Of a stretch of DNA of 42,670 nt, positions 34,554 through 42,670 are shown piece by piece. Source of the DNA: Verrucomicrobiota bacterium (lineage in GTDB: Bacteria > Chlamydiota > Chlamydiia > Chlamydiales > Rhabdochlamydiaceae); assembly GCA_018240065.1 (NCBI GenBank), contig JAFEGH010000008.1, forward strand, positions 1 to 42,670, in the 5' to 3' direction. The notes beneath the pieces are model-generated. The model had not been told where the DNA came from, ran no database searches, and worked only from the letters and a program-made list of their open reading frames with translations. How positions within the stretch are numbered: the first letter of the stretch is position 1; each line of letters begins with the position of its first letter. The translations under genes and the position numbers were made by a program.

Positions 34554-35756
34554 ATGGCTGGCGACGATCTCTCCTCTTCCAGGATCCAACCCACACAGCT
34601 CGATACGACCAGAGCCCAGCAGATGGCTGCCCAGCAGTCTGCCCGAGGAATGCTCGTCGCCCAGGAAGAAAGCCAGGAAGGATTCCAGTCATGGGTCGAT
34701 GAAGGAGCCTTCAATCCCCTCGTGATGGCGCGCCGGTTCGAATCGCTTGAAACCAAGCGCAAGCGCGCTGCCAAAGAAGAAGAAACAGAGAAGGCCGAGC
34801 AGCAGGATGACGTCGCCGAAGTTCAGCGCGTTGAAGAGATCGGCGAACAATACAGCAGAAAGAATCCTGAACTGCAAACCCGCTCCCTCCTTTTGCTCCG
34901 CGCCCGCATTACCCAGCGCGACACAAAAGACGAGATCCTCCACAAAGTCCTCGAGATGTATCCCGATTATTCTCTTGCCGACGAGGCCCTCGACTTTTTG
35001 CTGCAAACGACGGACGGCAGCCTAGCCGAAGAGGTTCGCCTGGCTAAAGAAGAGCTCAACGCCAATTACGGCAGAGAAGTCAAAGCGGGAAAGAATATTG
35101 CCGAACAGGCGAGGGAGTTCTCTAAGCAAGGTCTCGGTTCACCGACAGGTCTCCGCAACCTCTATCGGGAGATCACCGGCAATCCGCGCGACTCCAACAC
35201 GCTCTTTAACGAACTCACCGCGAAATTCAATTACGACAAAATGAAGACAGTGATCGACTTCCTCCTTCACTCCATGGGAGGCGATCTCAAGTCCAGAGGA
35301 CCTTCGATCGACCGCGGAGAACTCCACCGACTCCTCTCCGAGACCCGCAAGCTCCAGGGGATTCTCGGCGTGTTCCGCTTCTTTAAATCCCGCATGAACC
35401 TCATCCTCTCCGCTTTCGAAAGACAAGGGATGCAACTACCGATGCGTCTGACGTTCGAAATGCTCGCCAAGCAGTTCATGAAAGCCCTGCAGGAGCGCTA
35501 TCCCTCCGCTGATAAGATCCTGCAGCTGGGGATTCAGCTTGGACTATCGGAAGAACTTATGGCGCAAGTCATCATCTTTACGCAAATGCGCGACGGTGTG
35601 CGCCAGGTTGCTCCGAAACTCTATAAGTCAGACCAGCATCGTCAGGATCTGCTCAATGCCTTCATCGATGCGATCGAAGAACTTGACGAGCGCATCGAGG
35701 AAGAAGAGGAAGAAGGCGAAGAAGAAGAAGAAAAAGAAGAGAAGGAAGCCCCATGA
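34554..35756 (+). CDS. copN: Type III secretion gatekeeper CopN/SctW
   Basis: A 400-residue SctW/YopN-type plug that holds back effector export until host contact; in Chlamydia CopN is also an effector. The N-terminus is polar (MAGDDLSSSRIQPTQLDTTR), as for secreted T3S substrates, and the HrpJ/SctW helical domain spans about residues 60-375. The last ~25 residues are almost all Glu with Gly and Lys, an acidic tail I have not seen described for CopN. The next gene, a CesT-type chaperone, overlaps it by 4 bases, matching the CopN/Scc1 pairing of C. trachomatis CT089/CT088. Confidence 0.93.
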   Translation: MAGDDLSSSRIQPTQLDTTRAQQMAAQQSARGMLVAQEESQEGFQSWVDEGAFNPLVMARRFESLETKRKRAAKEEETEKAEQQDDVAEVQRVEEIGEQYSRKNPELQTRSLLLLRARITQRDTKDEILHKVLEMYPDYSLADEALDFLLQTTDGSLAEEVRLAKEELNANYGREVKAGKNIAEQAREFSKQGLGSPTGLRNLYREITGNPRDSNTLFNELTAKFNYDKMKTVIDFLLHSMGGDLKSRGPSIDRGELHRLLSETRKLQGILGVFRFFKSRMNLILSAFERQGMQLPMRLTFEMLAKQFMKALQERYPSADKILQLGIQLGLSEELMAQVIIFTQMRDGVRQVAPKLYKSDQHRQDLLNAFIDAIEELDERIEEEEEEGEEEEEKEEKEAP

Positions 35757-36208
35757 TCGATCGCTTTGAGGATCTTTTAAAAGAACTCGGCACTGAATAC
35801 GGCGTCACCTTGCATCCCGACAGGATCGGCGCCTGCAAACTCAACATCAACGACGCTTTCCATATTCAGCTCGAGTGCGACGCCCATCAGGAAAACCTTC
35901 TAGTGGCCACCTTTATCTGCGATATCCCGCCAGGCAAGTTCCGCGAAAATATCCTTCGGGACGCGCTCAAGACAAACGGCCCCTTCCCGTTAAATGGGAC
36001 TCTTGCTTATTCGGACAAAAATAACAAACTCGCTCTCTTCAAATATTTGCGCCTGTCGAATTTGAACGGCCGCAATCTCGCTGACTTTCTTACTGGCTTT
36101 GTCGAGAAGGCAAATAATTGGCGCATCGGCGTAGAAACCGGGAATACAGCAGGACTCGTCCCCACTCCGACGCAATCTTCAAGCGGCATCTTTGGGCTGA
36201 AACCTTAA
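35753..36208 (+). CDS. Class I type III secretion chaperone (Scc1/SycE-like)
   Basis: A 151-residue small acidic protein with the CesT/SycE fold pattern: an N-terminal helix (FEDLLKELGTEYG), a central strand set (CKLNINDAFHIQLECD, NLLVATFICDIPPG), a LRDALKTNG helix, a strand LAYSDKNNKLALFKYL and a C-terminal helix (LADFLTGFVEKANNW). It presumably binds CopN for export. The C-terminal ~25 residues are Thr/Ser/Gly-rich. Its start overlaps the copN stop (ATGA), and its position corresponds to C. trachomatis CT088 (Scc1). Confidence 0.88.
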   Translation: MIDRFEDLLKELGTEYGVTLHPDRIGACKLNINDAFHIQLECDAHQENLLVATFICDIPPGKFRENILRDALKTNGPFPLNGTLAYSDKNNKLALFKYLRLSNLNGRNLADFLTGFVEKANNWRIGVETGNTAGLVPTPTQSSSGIFGLKP

Positions 36209-36219
36209 ATGGCAGGATC

Positions 36220-37836
36220 ATGGACGAACTCACGGACCACCTCCTCCACTCGATCACCGGGCGCGCCTGGGAAGGAATCGGCACCCATCCCCACCATGGG
36301 ATCAATTTGCCTCTTTCCGCTCTCCATAGCAAACACAGCTGCGGCATCGGCGAATTTTTCGATCTGATTCCCATCATCGATTGGTGCCATCAATTAAAAA
36401 TCGATTTCATTCAGCTGCTTCCCCTGAACAATTCGGAAGGGGACCCAAGCCCTTATAACGCTGTCTCCTCCTGCGCGTTGAATATCGCCTATCTTTCGCT
36501 CCATGCCCTTCCCTATCTGGAGAAACACAAACATCTGAAGGCAAAACTCAAAGATCTGACAGAACTCAATAAGACAAACAAGATCGCCTATACGGAAGTC
36601 TTCACCTATAAGATGAGTTGGCTGCACGCCTACTTCGATGAGGTCGGCCAGAAAATCGTGAAGAGCAAAGAACTGAAAAAGTACATTTCTGAAAATCCCT
36701 GGGTTGAGTATTACGCCCTTTTTAGAACATTGACCGATCGTCTTGGCGGGAGTCCTTCAACAAGCTGGCCGCCGGAAGTGCGTTCCCCATCCACGAAAGA
36801 ATTCCACGAACTCCTCAAACGCTATGCTTCCGACGTCTCCTTTTTTATCGTCCTGCAGTACCTCTGCTACACACAGCTTAAAAAAGTCAAAGAATACGCC
36901 AATCAGAAAGGAGTCCTGCTGATGGGCGATCTGCCTATCTTAGTCAGTCCGGAGAGCGTCGATGTGTGGCAGCATCCCGATTTTTTCAATACCCACCTGC
37001 AGGCGGGCGCGCCGCCCGACTTCTATAATAAAGAGGGGCAGAACTGGGGATTCCCCATTTATCAATGGGACGCCCTGCGCAAAAAACACTTCAGCTGGTG
37101 GAAGCAGCGCCTCACCTACGCCGAAAACTTCTTCAACCTCTTCCGGCTCGACCACGTCCTGGGCTTTTTCCGCATCTGGGCCATTCCACCGGGACGCCCC
37201 AGCAAAGAAGGAAGCTACGTTCCTCCTGATGAAAAAGAATGGGAGCCTCAAGGAAGAGAACTGCTGACGATGATCGCCAGTTCTACAACGATGCTCCCCA
37301 TCGCCGAAGACCTCGGCGTGGTCCCGAAAATGGTGCGTCCATGCATCAAAGAGATGGGAATTTGCGGGACCAAAGTCATGCGCTGGGAAAGAGTGTGGGA
37401 GGAAGACGGAAGATTCCTTCCCATCCAATATTATCCTCCCATCAGCATCACCTGCGTCTCCACCCACGACTCGGAGACACTCTCCCTATGGTGGAAGAAT
37501 TTCAGCGAGGAAGCCAAAGCGCTGGCCGATTACAAGCATTGGACCTATGCCCCAAGTTTGACGGATGCCCAGCGCGAAGAGATCCTCTGGGACAGCCACC
37601 ACACTTCCAGCCTCTTCCATGTCAACCTGCTTCAAGAATACTTCGCCTTTTATCCGGAACTTTCCTGGCCCAAACCCGAAGACGAAAGGATCAACGTCCC
37701 AGGCCAGATCCTGCCTACCAACTGGACCTACCGGTTCCGCCCTTCCGTCGAGGAGATCACGAGCCATAAAGAATTGTTTGCTAAAATTGAAAGAATTATT
37801 TTCTCTCCCACTCCTCCGGCTTTAAACCTATCCTAA
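36220..37836 (+). CDS. malQ: 4-alpha-glucanotransferase (amylomaltase)
   Basis: A 538-residue GH77 enzyme transferring alpha-1,4-glucan segments. Motifs: GINLPLSALHSKHSCGIGEF at the N-terminus, LLPLNNSEGDPSPYNAVSSCA, NWGFPIYQW, the nucleophile Asp in FRLDHVLGFFRIW, the acid/base Glu in PIAEDLGVVP, and the third Asp in CVSTHDSETLSLWW. Size agrees with C. trachomatis MalQ (527). The frame opens within the chaperone gene, but ATG 36220, 12 bases after that gene, gives the expected N-terminus. With glgB in the same window it belongs to glycogen metabolism, and it follows the T3S genes as in Chlamydia. Confidence 0.96.
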   Translation: MDELTDHLLHSITGRAWEGIGTHPHHGINLPLSALHSKHSCGIGEFFDLIPIIDWCHQLKIDFIQLLPLNNSEGDPSPYNAVSSCALNIAYLSLHALPYLEKHKHLKAKLKDLTELNKTNKIAYTEVFTYKMSWLHAYFDEVGQKIVKSKELKKYISENPWVEYYALFRTLTDRLGGSPSTSWPPEVRSPSTKEFHELLKRYASDVSFFIVLQYLCYTQLKKVKEYANQKGVLLMGDLPILVSPESVDVWQHPDFFNTHLQAGAPPDFYNKEGQNWGFPIYQWDALRKKHFSWWKQRLTYAENFFNLFRLDHVLGFFRIWAIPPGRPSKEGSYVPPDEKEWEPQGRELLTMIASSTTMLPIAEDLGVVPKMVRPCIKEMGICGTKVMRWERVWEEDGRFLPIQYYPPISITCVSTHDSETLSLWWKNFSEEAKALADYKHWTYAPSLTDAQREEILWDSHHTSSLFHVNLLQEYFAFYPELSWPKPEDERINVPGQILPTNWTYRFRPSVEEITSHKELFAKIERIIFSPTPPALNLS

Positions 37837-37905
37837 TATAAAATTTCATTGGATTTATCCGTTATTAGTAAATTAAAAAAATAATTTTTTTCATTTTTTG
37901 TTTAC

Positions 37906-37934
37906 TGGACTTCTTCCTTAAAAGGCACTAAAAT
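37906..37934 (+). promoter_or_regulatory. Promoter of the first tandem paralog
   Basis: TGGACT (37906-37911), 17 bases, TAAAAT (37929-37934), about 50 bases before ATG 37986. The surrounding TTGTTTACT.GACTT is repeated upstream of the second paralog. Confidence 0.55.
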
Positions 37935-37985
37935 ATTAGCCAGCATGAGACTAAAAAATAACTCAACTTTAATAAAGGTAAAAAA

Positions 37986-38882
37986 ATGGCTACATATCTA
38001 TCCACTTTAGGACAAAAGTTATATTCTATACTCCCGCAAAATGAACACACTCGACAGCTCTCAAAAATCGAACAAGAGCAAACCCTGCTCCGCACAGCCC
38101 TGACAACTAAATCCGGCGAAACTTTTCAAAAGACCATCACCCAGACATCCGATGCCTTACAAGCAGAAAGACAAAAATGTTCGACAGCCCTGGAAAGAAT
38201 GAACGGCTCCTTCTATCAGGATCCCAAGTCCCTGCTTAAAAAAGCCTGGGACAGGATTGTAGAACATGTTAAAAATGCGCTGAGCATTGATGTCACAGAG
38301 CGCGGACAGCTGGATGGCCTTTCTTCGCATTTAGACAGCCTCGCTTCAACCCCTGAGCGGGAACAGGCTAAGTCCGCGATCAAGAATTATATCTCCACCG
38401 AACAAAAGAGGGATCGCATCCAGGCGCAAATGACACAAATTGTCAGCTCGCAGAAAACAGGGCCCAAAGCCACCGAGCTCAACACCTCTCTGCTCACTGA
38501 AAGGAAGACCCTAGAGAACCGTCAAAAAGAACTGTGCGGAAGCTATTTTCAAGACCCCGACTCCCTTTTGGACAAAGCCTGGAAAAGCTGCGAAAGAGAC
38601 CCCGCGCTACTCGACGCCTATCAACAACTGGATAGCGAGAGAAAGAGCATCGAGACCAGACTGATCTCAATCAACCACCAGCTCAGCATCCCCGCCTCTT
38701 CCGATCGCACTATCGAGGTCCTCTCCCTGGAATCGATGACAGCTCAGCTCCAGGCCCTCGAAGAGACAAAAAGCAAAGCAACCAATTTAGCAGGAATCGA
38801 CTGGAAACAGACCGCTTACAACGCTGCGAAGCTGGCCCTGGTTACCGGGGGATACGTCCTGACTCAAACGCTCTTAGTCTAA
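37986..38882 (+). CDS. Coiled-coil tail-anchored protein of unknown function, paralog 1
   Basis: A 298-residue protein that I do not recognise. It is mostly helical and Gln/Glu/Lys/Ser-rich, without a signal peptide, and ends in a single hydrophobic segment (277-298). Two internal repeats about 111 residues apart share G-[SL]-[FY]-x-x-DP-x-S-x-[LI]-x-x-AW: GSFYQDPKSLLKKAW at 74-88 and GSYFQDPDSLLDKAW at 185-199. NLAGIDWKQTA precedes the tail. The next gene is its paralog with motifs in the same register. AAAGG lies 8 bases before ATG 37986. Location after copN/malQ and the architecture suggest a T3S-exported membrane-inserting protein, but that is inference. Confidence 0.85.
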   Translation: MATYLSTLGQKLYSILPQNEHTRQLSKIEQEQTLLRTALTTKSGETFQKTITQTSDALQAERQKCSTALERMNGSFYQDPKSLLKKAWDRIVEHVKNALSIDVTERGQLDGLSSHLDSLASTPEREQAKSAIKNYISTEQKRDRIQAQMTQIVSSQKTGPKATELNTSLLTERKTLENRQKELCGSYFQDPDSLLDKAWKSCERDPALLDAYQQLDSERKSIETRLISINHQLSIPASSDRTIEVLSLESMTAQLQALEETKSKATNLAGIDWKQTAYNAAKLALVTGGYVLTQTLLV

Positions 38883-38907
38883 GACCCACCCATTCTGTTG
38901 GGAATTG

Positions 38908-38966
38908 CCCATTAAACGCAGGCATTAAAGGCTTGGGTTTAATGGGATTGCCTAGCCATATTTCCA
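38908..38966. terminator. Hairpin after the first paralog
   Basis: CCCATTAAAC (38908-38917) and GTTTAATGGG (38957-38966) are a perfect 10-bp inverted repeat around a 39-base loop. No T-run follows at once, so termination is only probable. The rest of the 267-base gap (38967-39149) is AT-rich and holds the next promoter. Confidence 0.45.
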
Positions 38967-39078
38967 TTAAAAAAAGAACTCGCTCTCTTAATTTGCAGGT
39001 TTTTTTTGGAATGGATTCTCATCCATTTCCTTCTCGCTCACAAACTAAAATAATTAATTACTTCAAACTATTGTTTAC

Positions 39079-39107
39079 TCGACTTTTTCAACTATACTTA
39101 TTAAAAT
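39079..39107 (+). promoter_or_regulatory. Promoter of the second tandem paralog
   Basis: TCGACT (39079-39084), 17 bases, TAAAAT (39102-39107). Same hexamers, same spacing and same TTGTTTACT upstream context as the promoter at 37906, about 45 bases before the start codon in both cases. Confidence 0.55.
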
Positions 39108-39149
39108 ATCACCATCAAAAACACAACCAAATTAAAGAGAGTTAAAAAA

Positions 39150-40079
39150 ATGTCTGCTTATCTAAAAAATATTGGAACCGTAATATACAATCAATTTCCA
39201 CAAAATGTGCATTCTAAACAACTCCCCGCGATCGAAAGCCAGGAGCAAGCCCTCCAAACAGCCTTAAATGACAAGGCAGGTGCAACATTTGATAAAGTCA
39301 TCAACCAGATCTATGCACAACTGGAAAGCAAAAGGCTGCAATCCTTAAAACGGCTTGACGAACTGAACGGTCTTTACTTCCAGGATCCCAATTCCCAGCT
39401 GAAGCAAGCATGGGATCTCGCCGCTCAAAATATCAAACTTGAGCTTAATGTCGACGTGTCAAAACCCTCGCAGCTTCCAGGCATTATTTTACAATTGCAA
39501 GGCCGTCCTGTAAGCCCTCATCGCACGGAAGCCGAGAAGGCCATAGCTAGATATAATGAGCTAGAGCAAGAGAAATTACGCATTCAAACAGAGTTGACTC
39601 AAGCAGTTTCCCTTCTGAAAACAGGGCCTAAAGCCGAAGAGTTGCTCATATTGCTAACCAACGAGAAAAGTCCGCTTGAAGGACGGCAGAAAGAACTATG
39701 CGGAAGCTACAATCGAGACCCAAACAGCCATATAGACCAGGCATGGAAGAAGTATGAATTGGCACATTCTAAAGGAACTGGCGATGCTGACGAACTACTG
39801 GAGGCTTATAGAGTGTTGGAAATCGAGAGAAGCACCAATGAGACAAGACTCTATTCCATTTTCCACCAGTTGTCTATTGTCCCCTCTCCCGATCGAACCA
39901 TCGAAGTTCTCTCCTTAGAATCGATCGAGTCCCAGCTTAAAGTTGTGAGGACCAATAAAGCGAATGAATCTAAATTGGCCGGGATCGATTGGACAAGAAC
40001 AGCCATTCACGCAGTCCCGGTGGCTATCATTGTCGCTGCCGCCTTCATCGGGATGAAAAAATGGACCCTACCTGAATAA
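39150..40079 (+). CDS. Coiled-coil tail-anchored protein of unknown function, paralog 2
   Basis: A 309-residue paralog of the preceding gene, alignable without gaps over the first ~200 residues: QNVHSKQLPAIE matches QNEHTRQLSKIE, and the repeats fall at the same positions (GLYFQDPNSQLKQAW 74-88; GSYNRDPNSHIDQAW 185-199). A small insertion near 205-215 adds ten residues. The C-terminal KLAGIDWTRTAIHAVPVAII leads into one hydrophobic helix and ends MKKWTLPE. No signal peptide. It is more diverged in sequence than a recent duplication would be. Function unknown; same suggestion as for paralog 1. Confidence 0.85.
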   Translation: MSAYLKNIGTVIYNQFPQNVHSKQLPAIESQEQALQTALNDKAGATFDKVINQIYAQLESKRLQSLKRLDELNGLYFQDPNSQLKQAWDLAAQNIKLELNVDVSKPSQLPGIILQLQGRPVSPHRTEAEKAIARYNELEQEKLRIQTELTQAVSLLKTGPKAEELLILLTNEKSPLEGRQKELCGSYNRDPNSHIDQAWKKYELAHSKGTGDADELLEAYRVLEIERSTNETRLYSIFHQLSIVPSPDRTIEVLSLESIESQLKVVRTNKANESKLAGIDWTRTAIHAVPVAIIVAAAFIGMKKWTLPE

Positions 40080-40098
40080 TTAGCTCCAGATAACCCAA

Positions 40099-40128
40099 GG
40101 CTTGCCGAAGCGCTTTTTTCGGCAAGCC
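40099..40128. terminator. Hairpin after the second paralog
   Basis: GGCTTGCCGAA (40099-40109) and TTCGGCAAGCC (40118-40128) form a perfect 11-bp stem with loop GCGCTTTT. It starts 20 bases after the stop codon. T-rich bases are mostly within the loop; ATTAAAATTCC follows. Confidence 0.65.
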
Positions 40129-40224
40129 TCCATTAAAATTCCTTTTCTCCAATCAGTTCATCCCTTTTCTTCAAATCCCTCGAAGACTATTCTTAAGCAT
40201 TCAATCTCTCTTATGCAAGGTCTT

Positions 40225-41817
40225 ATGCGCACGGCTCTGTCCAAGACAATTCTTGTGATCTTCCTTATATCGGGCTACTCTTCCGAACTACTGGCCAAAA
40301 AAAAGGTGAGGATCGAGGAAAGAGACCTCCCCGAATCCAGCGCTCAATCCTCGCTCAAAACTTTATTCAGCAGCCTGGACCCCTACTCCGTCTCCCAGCA
40401 CCTGGCATTTTATGATCTTTATCCCGACACTAAAGAGGGAAAGCAGTCCATTCAGCGCGCATGGCGGCTGCTCAGCGGAGGAGACCTGCCGCAGCAAGAG
40501 GCTGCCACGACTCTGCCCAAACTCGATATCCAGGCCATCATCTCACTTGTCACAAGGCAATCGTTCGACGCTCCCGTCAAATTGAATCAGGAGCAGCTTG
40601 ACCTCATCTCTAAAATTTCTGAACGCCTCTCGAATCGTAAACTCAAGGGCAGCCGCGTTTGGACCAAAGAAGAAGTGTTAGATCTTGCCCCCGAAGAGGT
40701 CGACATCTCCCGCGGCCTGCTCATTTTTCAATTCGACCAGGCTGCAGATCCCAAAGAAGAGATCCGCCAATATGAGGCTAGCATCGACCTGATGGCCCTG
40801 CAGATCGGAGCCCGCCTGCCCAAGGATGCAAGCAACGAGGACAAGATCCGCGAAATCAACCGCTTCATCTTCCAGGAAATGCAGTTCCGCTTCCCTCCCC
40901 ACTCCTTATATGCAGCGGACATCGATCTCTATACATTCCTACCCTCTGTGCTCGACAGCCGCCAGGGCGTGTGCCTGGGAGTCTCTATTCTTTACTTGTC
41001 CCTCGCGCAGCGCCTCGACCTTCCGCTGGAGATCATCACCCCTCCCGGCCACATCTACGTCCGCTATAACGATGGTGCAAAAATCATTAATATAGAAACG
41101 ACCGCCCGCGGTATCGATTTGCCCTCAGAGGTCTATCTCGGCATCAACACGCGCCGTCTGCAGAAGCGCAATATGAAAGAAGTGATCGGACTTGCCTTCA
41201 TGAACCAAGCCGCCGTCTTCTGGTCGCGGCAGGAATTTTCCAAGACCGTCGCCCTTTATGAAAAGGCCGTGCTTTTCCTCCCAAAGGATCCTCTTCTGAA
41301 AATGTTCATGGGGTTCAACTACCTTTTTGTCGGCAGAAGCAGCGAGGGCGCAGCCCTGTTAAGAGAGATTCGGCACATCACATTCAACGAGTCCGTCTCT
41401 CCGGAGACGATCCCCGATGATTATTTGAGCGGCAAGATCGACGCAGAGGGGATCAAAGCCGTCTTCCTGCCCGTCGATGAGACCCGCGAATCGATCCTCA
41501 AAAAACAAAAAGAACTTCAGCAAATCCTCAAACGCTATCCCAACTATCGTGCAGGACAATTGCAGCTGGCAACGACATGGCTGCAGCTCGGCCGTGGAAG
41601 CGAAGCGAAAGAGATCCTCGAGCGCTACCACAAGATCGACCCCCACAGTTCGATCGTCGAGTATTACCTGGCCATCCTCTGTATTGAGCGCCTCGATTAT
41701 AACCAGGCATGGAGCTACCTCAATCAGGCAGAATCCCTCGTCCACGCCCGTAGTCATCATCCAAGGGCGTTAAACTCCATTCGAGAATCCCTGCGTCGGA
41801 TCAGTCCCGAGCCCTGA
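40225..41817 (+). CDS. Exported transglutaminase-like (SirB1-type) protein with TPRs
   Basis: A 530-residue protein with a signal peptide (MRTALSKTILVIFLISGYSS, then ELLA cleavage region). The middle has a SirB1/transglutaminase-like fold: RQGVCLGVSILYLSLAQRLD with Cys250, TPPGHIYVRYND with His276, and INIETTARG with Glu291, which could form a Cys-His-acid triad. The C-terminal ~200 residues are TPR-like helices (VALYEKAVLFLPKDPLLKMF, YRAGQLQLATTWLQLGRGSE). The frame runs back into the terminator at 40102 through a TTG, so that start is rejected; ATG 40225 has AAGG at 5-6 bases. Substrate unknown, probably envelope-linked. Confidence 0.85.
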   Translation: MRTALSKTILVIFLISGYSSELLAKKKVRIEERDLPESSAQSSLKTLFSSLDPYSVSQHLAFYDLYPDTKEGKQSIQRAWRLLSGGDLPQQEAATTLPKLDIQAIISLVTRQSFDAPVKLNQEQLDLISKISERLSNRKLKGSRVWTKEEVLDLAPEEVDISRGLLIFQFDQAADPKEEIRQYEASIDLMALQIGARLPKDASNEDKIREINRFIFQEMQFRFPPHSLYAADIDLYTFLPSVLDSRQGVCLGVSILYLSLAQRLDLPLEIITPPGHIYVRYNDGAKIINIETTARGIDLPSEVYLGINTRRLQKRNMKEVIGLAFMNQAAVFWSRQEFSKTVALYEKAVLFLPKDPLLKMFMGFNYLFVGRSSEGAALLREIRHITFNESVSPETIPDDYLSGKIDAEGIKAVFLPVDETRESILKKQKELQQILKRYPNYRAGQLQLATTWLQLGRGSEAKEILERYHKIDPHSSIVEYYLAILCIERLDYNQAWSYLNQAESLVHARSHHPRALNSIRESLRRISPEP

Positions 41818-41889
41818 ATTTTAACAGTGTCCTCTACTTTCTTTTCCCCTCTGCCCCATTGACCGTTGACTCCTAATGAAAAAAAACAT

Positions 41890-41917
41890 TTGCATGAAAT
41901 ATTTTAATTAATACCAT
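41890..41917 (+). promoter_or_regulatory. Possible promoter of the MOMP-like gene
   Basis: TTGCAT (41890-41895), 16 bases, TACCAT (41912-41917), 34 bases before the start codon. Matches are fair in AT-rich DNA. Confidence 0.35.
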
Positions 41918-41951
41918 GCGTAACAGGAGAACCCAAAATACGGAGATACGT

Positions 41952-42670
41952 ATGAAGAAGTATGCAATGACAACAATCCCTTTGCTGTGTGCAGCGGCAG
42001 CGCCTCTTTGCGCAGATGCTCAGGGATCCCAAACAATGAACAAACCTGCTGATCAGCAGCAGATGATGAACCAGATCACCCCATCCGCCGAGCCAGCGGT
42101 GACTCGCCGCGCGGATCCCTATCTTACAGCTGACTTCATTTGGTGGAGAGCCCAGGAAGACGGTCTCGAATATGCCATGAATGGCGTAGGCGACGGCAAT
42201 ACCAATGCCGATAAAGGATCGTTGCACAAACCTCATTTCGAGTATGAGCCTGGCTTTAAAGTCGGCATGGGATTGAAGTTTAGACACGATGGCTGGGACC
42301 TGTATGCTCAATACACTTGGCTCCATTCCGACGGGGACGAGACAGAAGTGCACACGGATAGCGACGGAGATTCAAATGTCGTCTCCAACATCTTTATCCC
42401 AGCGCCAAACCAAAATAGCCAAGGATATTCACTCCGAACAGTTTCTATGGAAGAAGCAGAAGGCAAATGGTCTCTGCATTTCAACGTGCTCGATCTTGAA
42501 CTCGGCAGAAATTTCTGGATCAGCAAATGGCTTACTTTAAGGCCATATGTCGGTATGAAATTCAGCTGGATCGACCAGGATTTCGATGTCGAATATGAAG
42601 GGATCCCCACAGGCAGCACCGGCACTGCAAACGTAAAATTAGACATGGATTTGGATCAGACAGCCATTGG
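41952..42670 (+). CDS. MOMP-like outer-membrane protein, 3'-truncated by window end
   Basis: The frame is open from ATG 41952 to the window edge (239 codons, no stop). GGAG lies 6 bases upstream. Residues 1-23 (MKKYAMTTIPLLCAAAAPLC then ADA) are a signal peptide. The mature part has alternating aromatic strands (DPYLTADFIWWRAQEDGLEY, GWDLYAQYTWLHSDGD, FWISKWLTLRPYVGMKFSWI) typical of a beta-barrel and of the MOMP-like/Legionella-OMP type proteins found in multiple copies in Waddlia and Simkania relatives. Likely a porin. Only the N-terminal part is visible, so the family assignment is tentative. Confidence 0.8.
   Translation, partial: MKKYAMTTIPLLCAAAAPLCADAQGSQTMNKPADQQQMMNQITPSAEPAVTRRADPYLTADFIWWRAQEDGLEYAMNGVGDGNTNADKGSLHKPHFEYEPGFKVGMGLKFRHDGWDLYAQYTWLHSDGDETEVHTDSDGDSNVVSNIFIPAPNQNSQGYSLRTVSMEEAEGKWSLHFNVLDLELGRNFWISKWLTLRPYVGMKFSWIDQDFDVEYEGIPTGSTGTANVKLDMDLDQTAI

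Noticed and set aside
38933..39145. A 70-codon frame between the two paralogs
   Set aside because: It starts inside the hairpin after paralog 1 and covers the promoter of paralog 2; it has no Shine-Dalgarno sequence and its composition is that of AT-rich spacer.
40102..40224. Extended N-terminus of the TPR/transglutaminase-like protein from a TTG
   Set aside because: The TTG lies within the stem of the preceding hairpin; ATG 40225 gives a signal peptide and a ribosome-binding site.

Overview
The window is a chromosomal segment from a bacterium of the phylum Chlamydiae, most likely a Chlamydia-related (environmental, amoeba-associated type) member of the Parachlamydiales. The main evidence is the run rpsA, nusA, infB, rbfA, truB, ribF, ychF, cdsU (SctU), cdsV (SctV), copN (SctW), an Scc1/SycE-like chaperone and malQ. 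This is the order known from Chlamydia trachomatis CT098 down to CT087. The efp, accB, accC group beside rpe is also chlamydial. A MOMP-like outer-membrane protein at the right edge and a roughly balanced base composition fit a Waddliaceae/Criblamydiaceae-like lineage, but the family assignment is inference.

Left part (1-9.5 kb): a series of strong hairpins, tRNA-Tyr and tRNA-Thr (minus), a small SEC-C zinc-binding protein, a TtcA-like tRNA thiolase, a PutP-type Na+ symporter and SurE. These are followed by a lipoprotein/D-Ala-D-Ala dipeptidase pair and a glycogen branching enzyme with an unusual 250-residue N-terminal extension, both minus. After a 434-bp AT-rich gap come tRNA-Val, tRNA-Asp and a YitT-type membrane protein.

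Middle part (9.5-19 kb, all minus): a compact, heavily overlapping set running rpe, yvcK, HAD phosphatase, efp, accB, accC, hpt, rfbA. It is interrupted between accB and accC by a 162-bp palindromic repeat element. Upstream of it lies a second minus-strand pair: an aspartokinase without ACT domains, translationally coupled to a large protein of unknown function.

Right part (19-42.7 kb): the conserved translation/transcription block and the type III secretion (T3S) block. Between ribF and ychF, where C. trachomatis has nothing, this genome carries a eukaryotic-type PP2C phosphatase, a copy of the palindromic repeat and a previously unlisted 44-codon membrane-peptide gene with a near-consensus promoter. 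An RlmL-type methyltransferase is inserted between ychF and cdsU. After malQ there are two tandem paralogous coiled-coil, tail-anchored proteins of unknown function with matching promoters, an exported transglutaminase-like/TPR protein, and the start of a MOMP-like porin.

The best candidates for undescribed biology are the tandem paralog pair with its internal G-x-[FY]-x-x-D-P-x-S-...-A-W repeat, the PP2C plus 44-aa peptide insertion, the dispersed palindromic repeat family, the signal-peptide-bearing HPRT, the extended GlgB, and the low-complexity GYPPRQ array in IF2.
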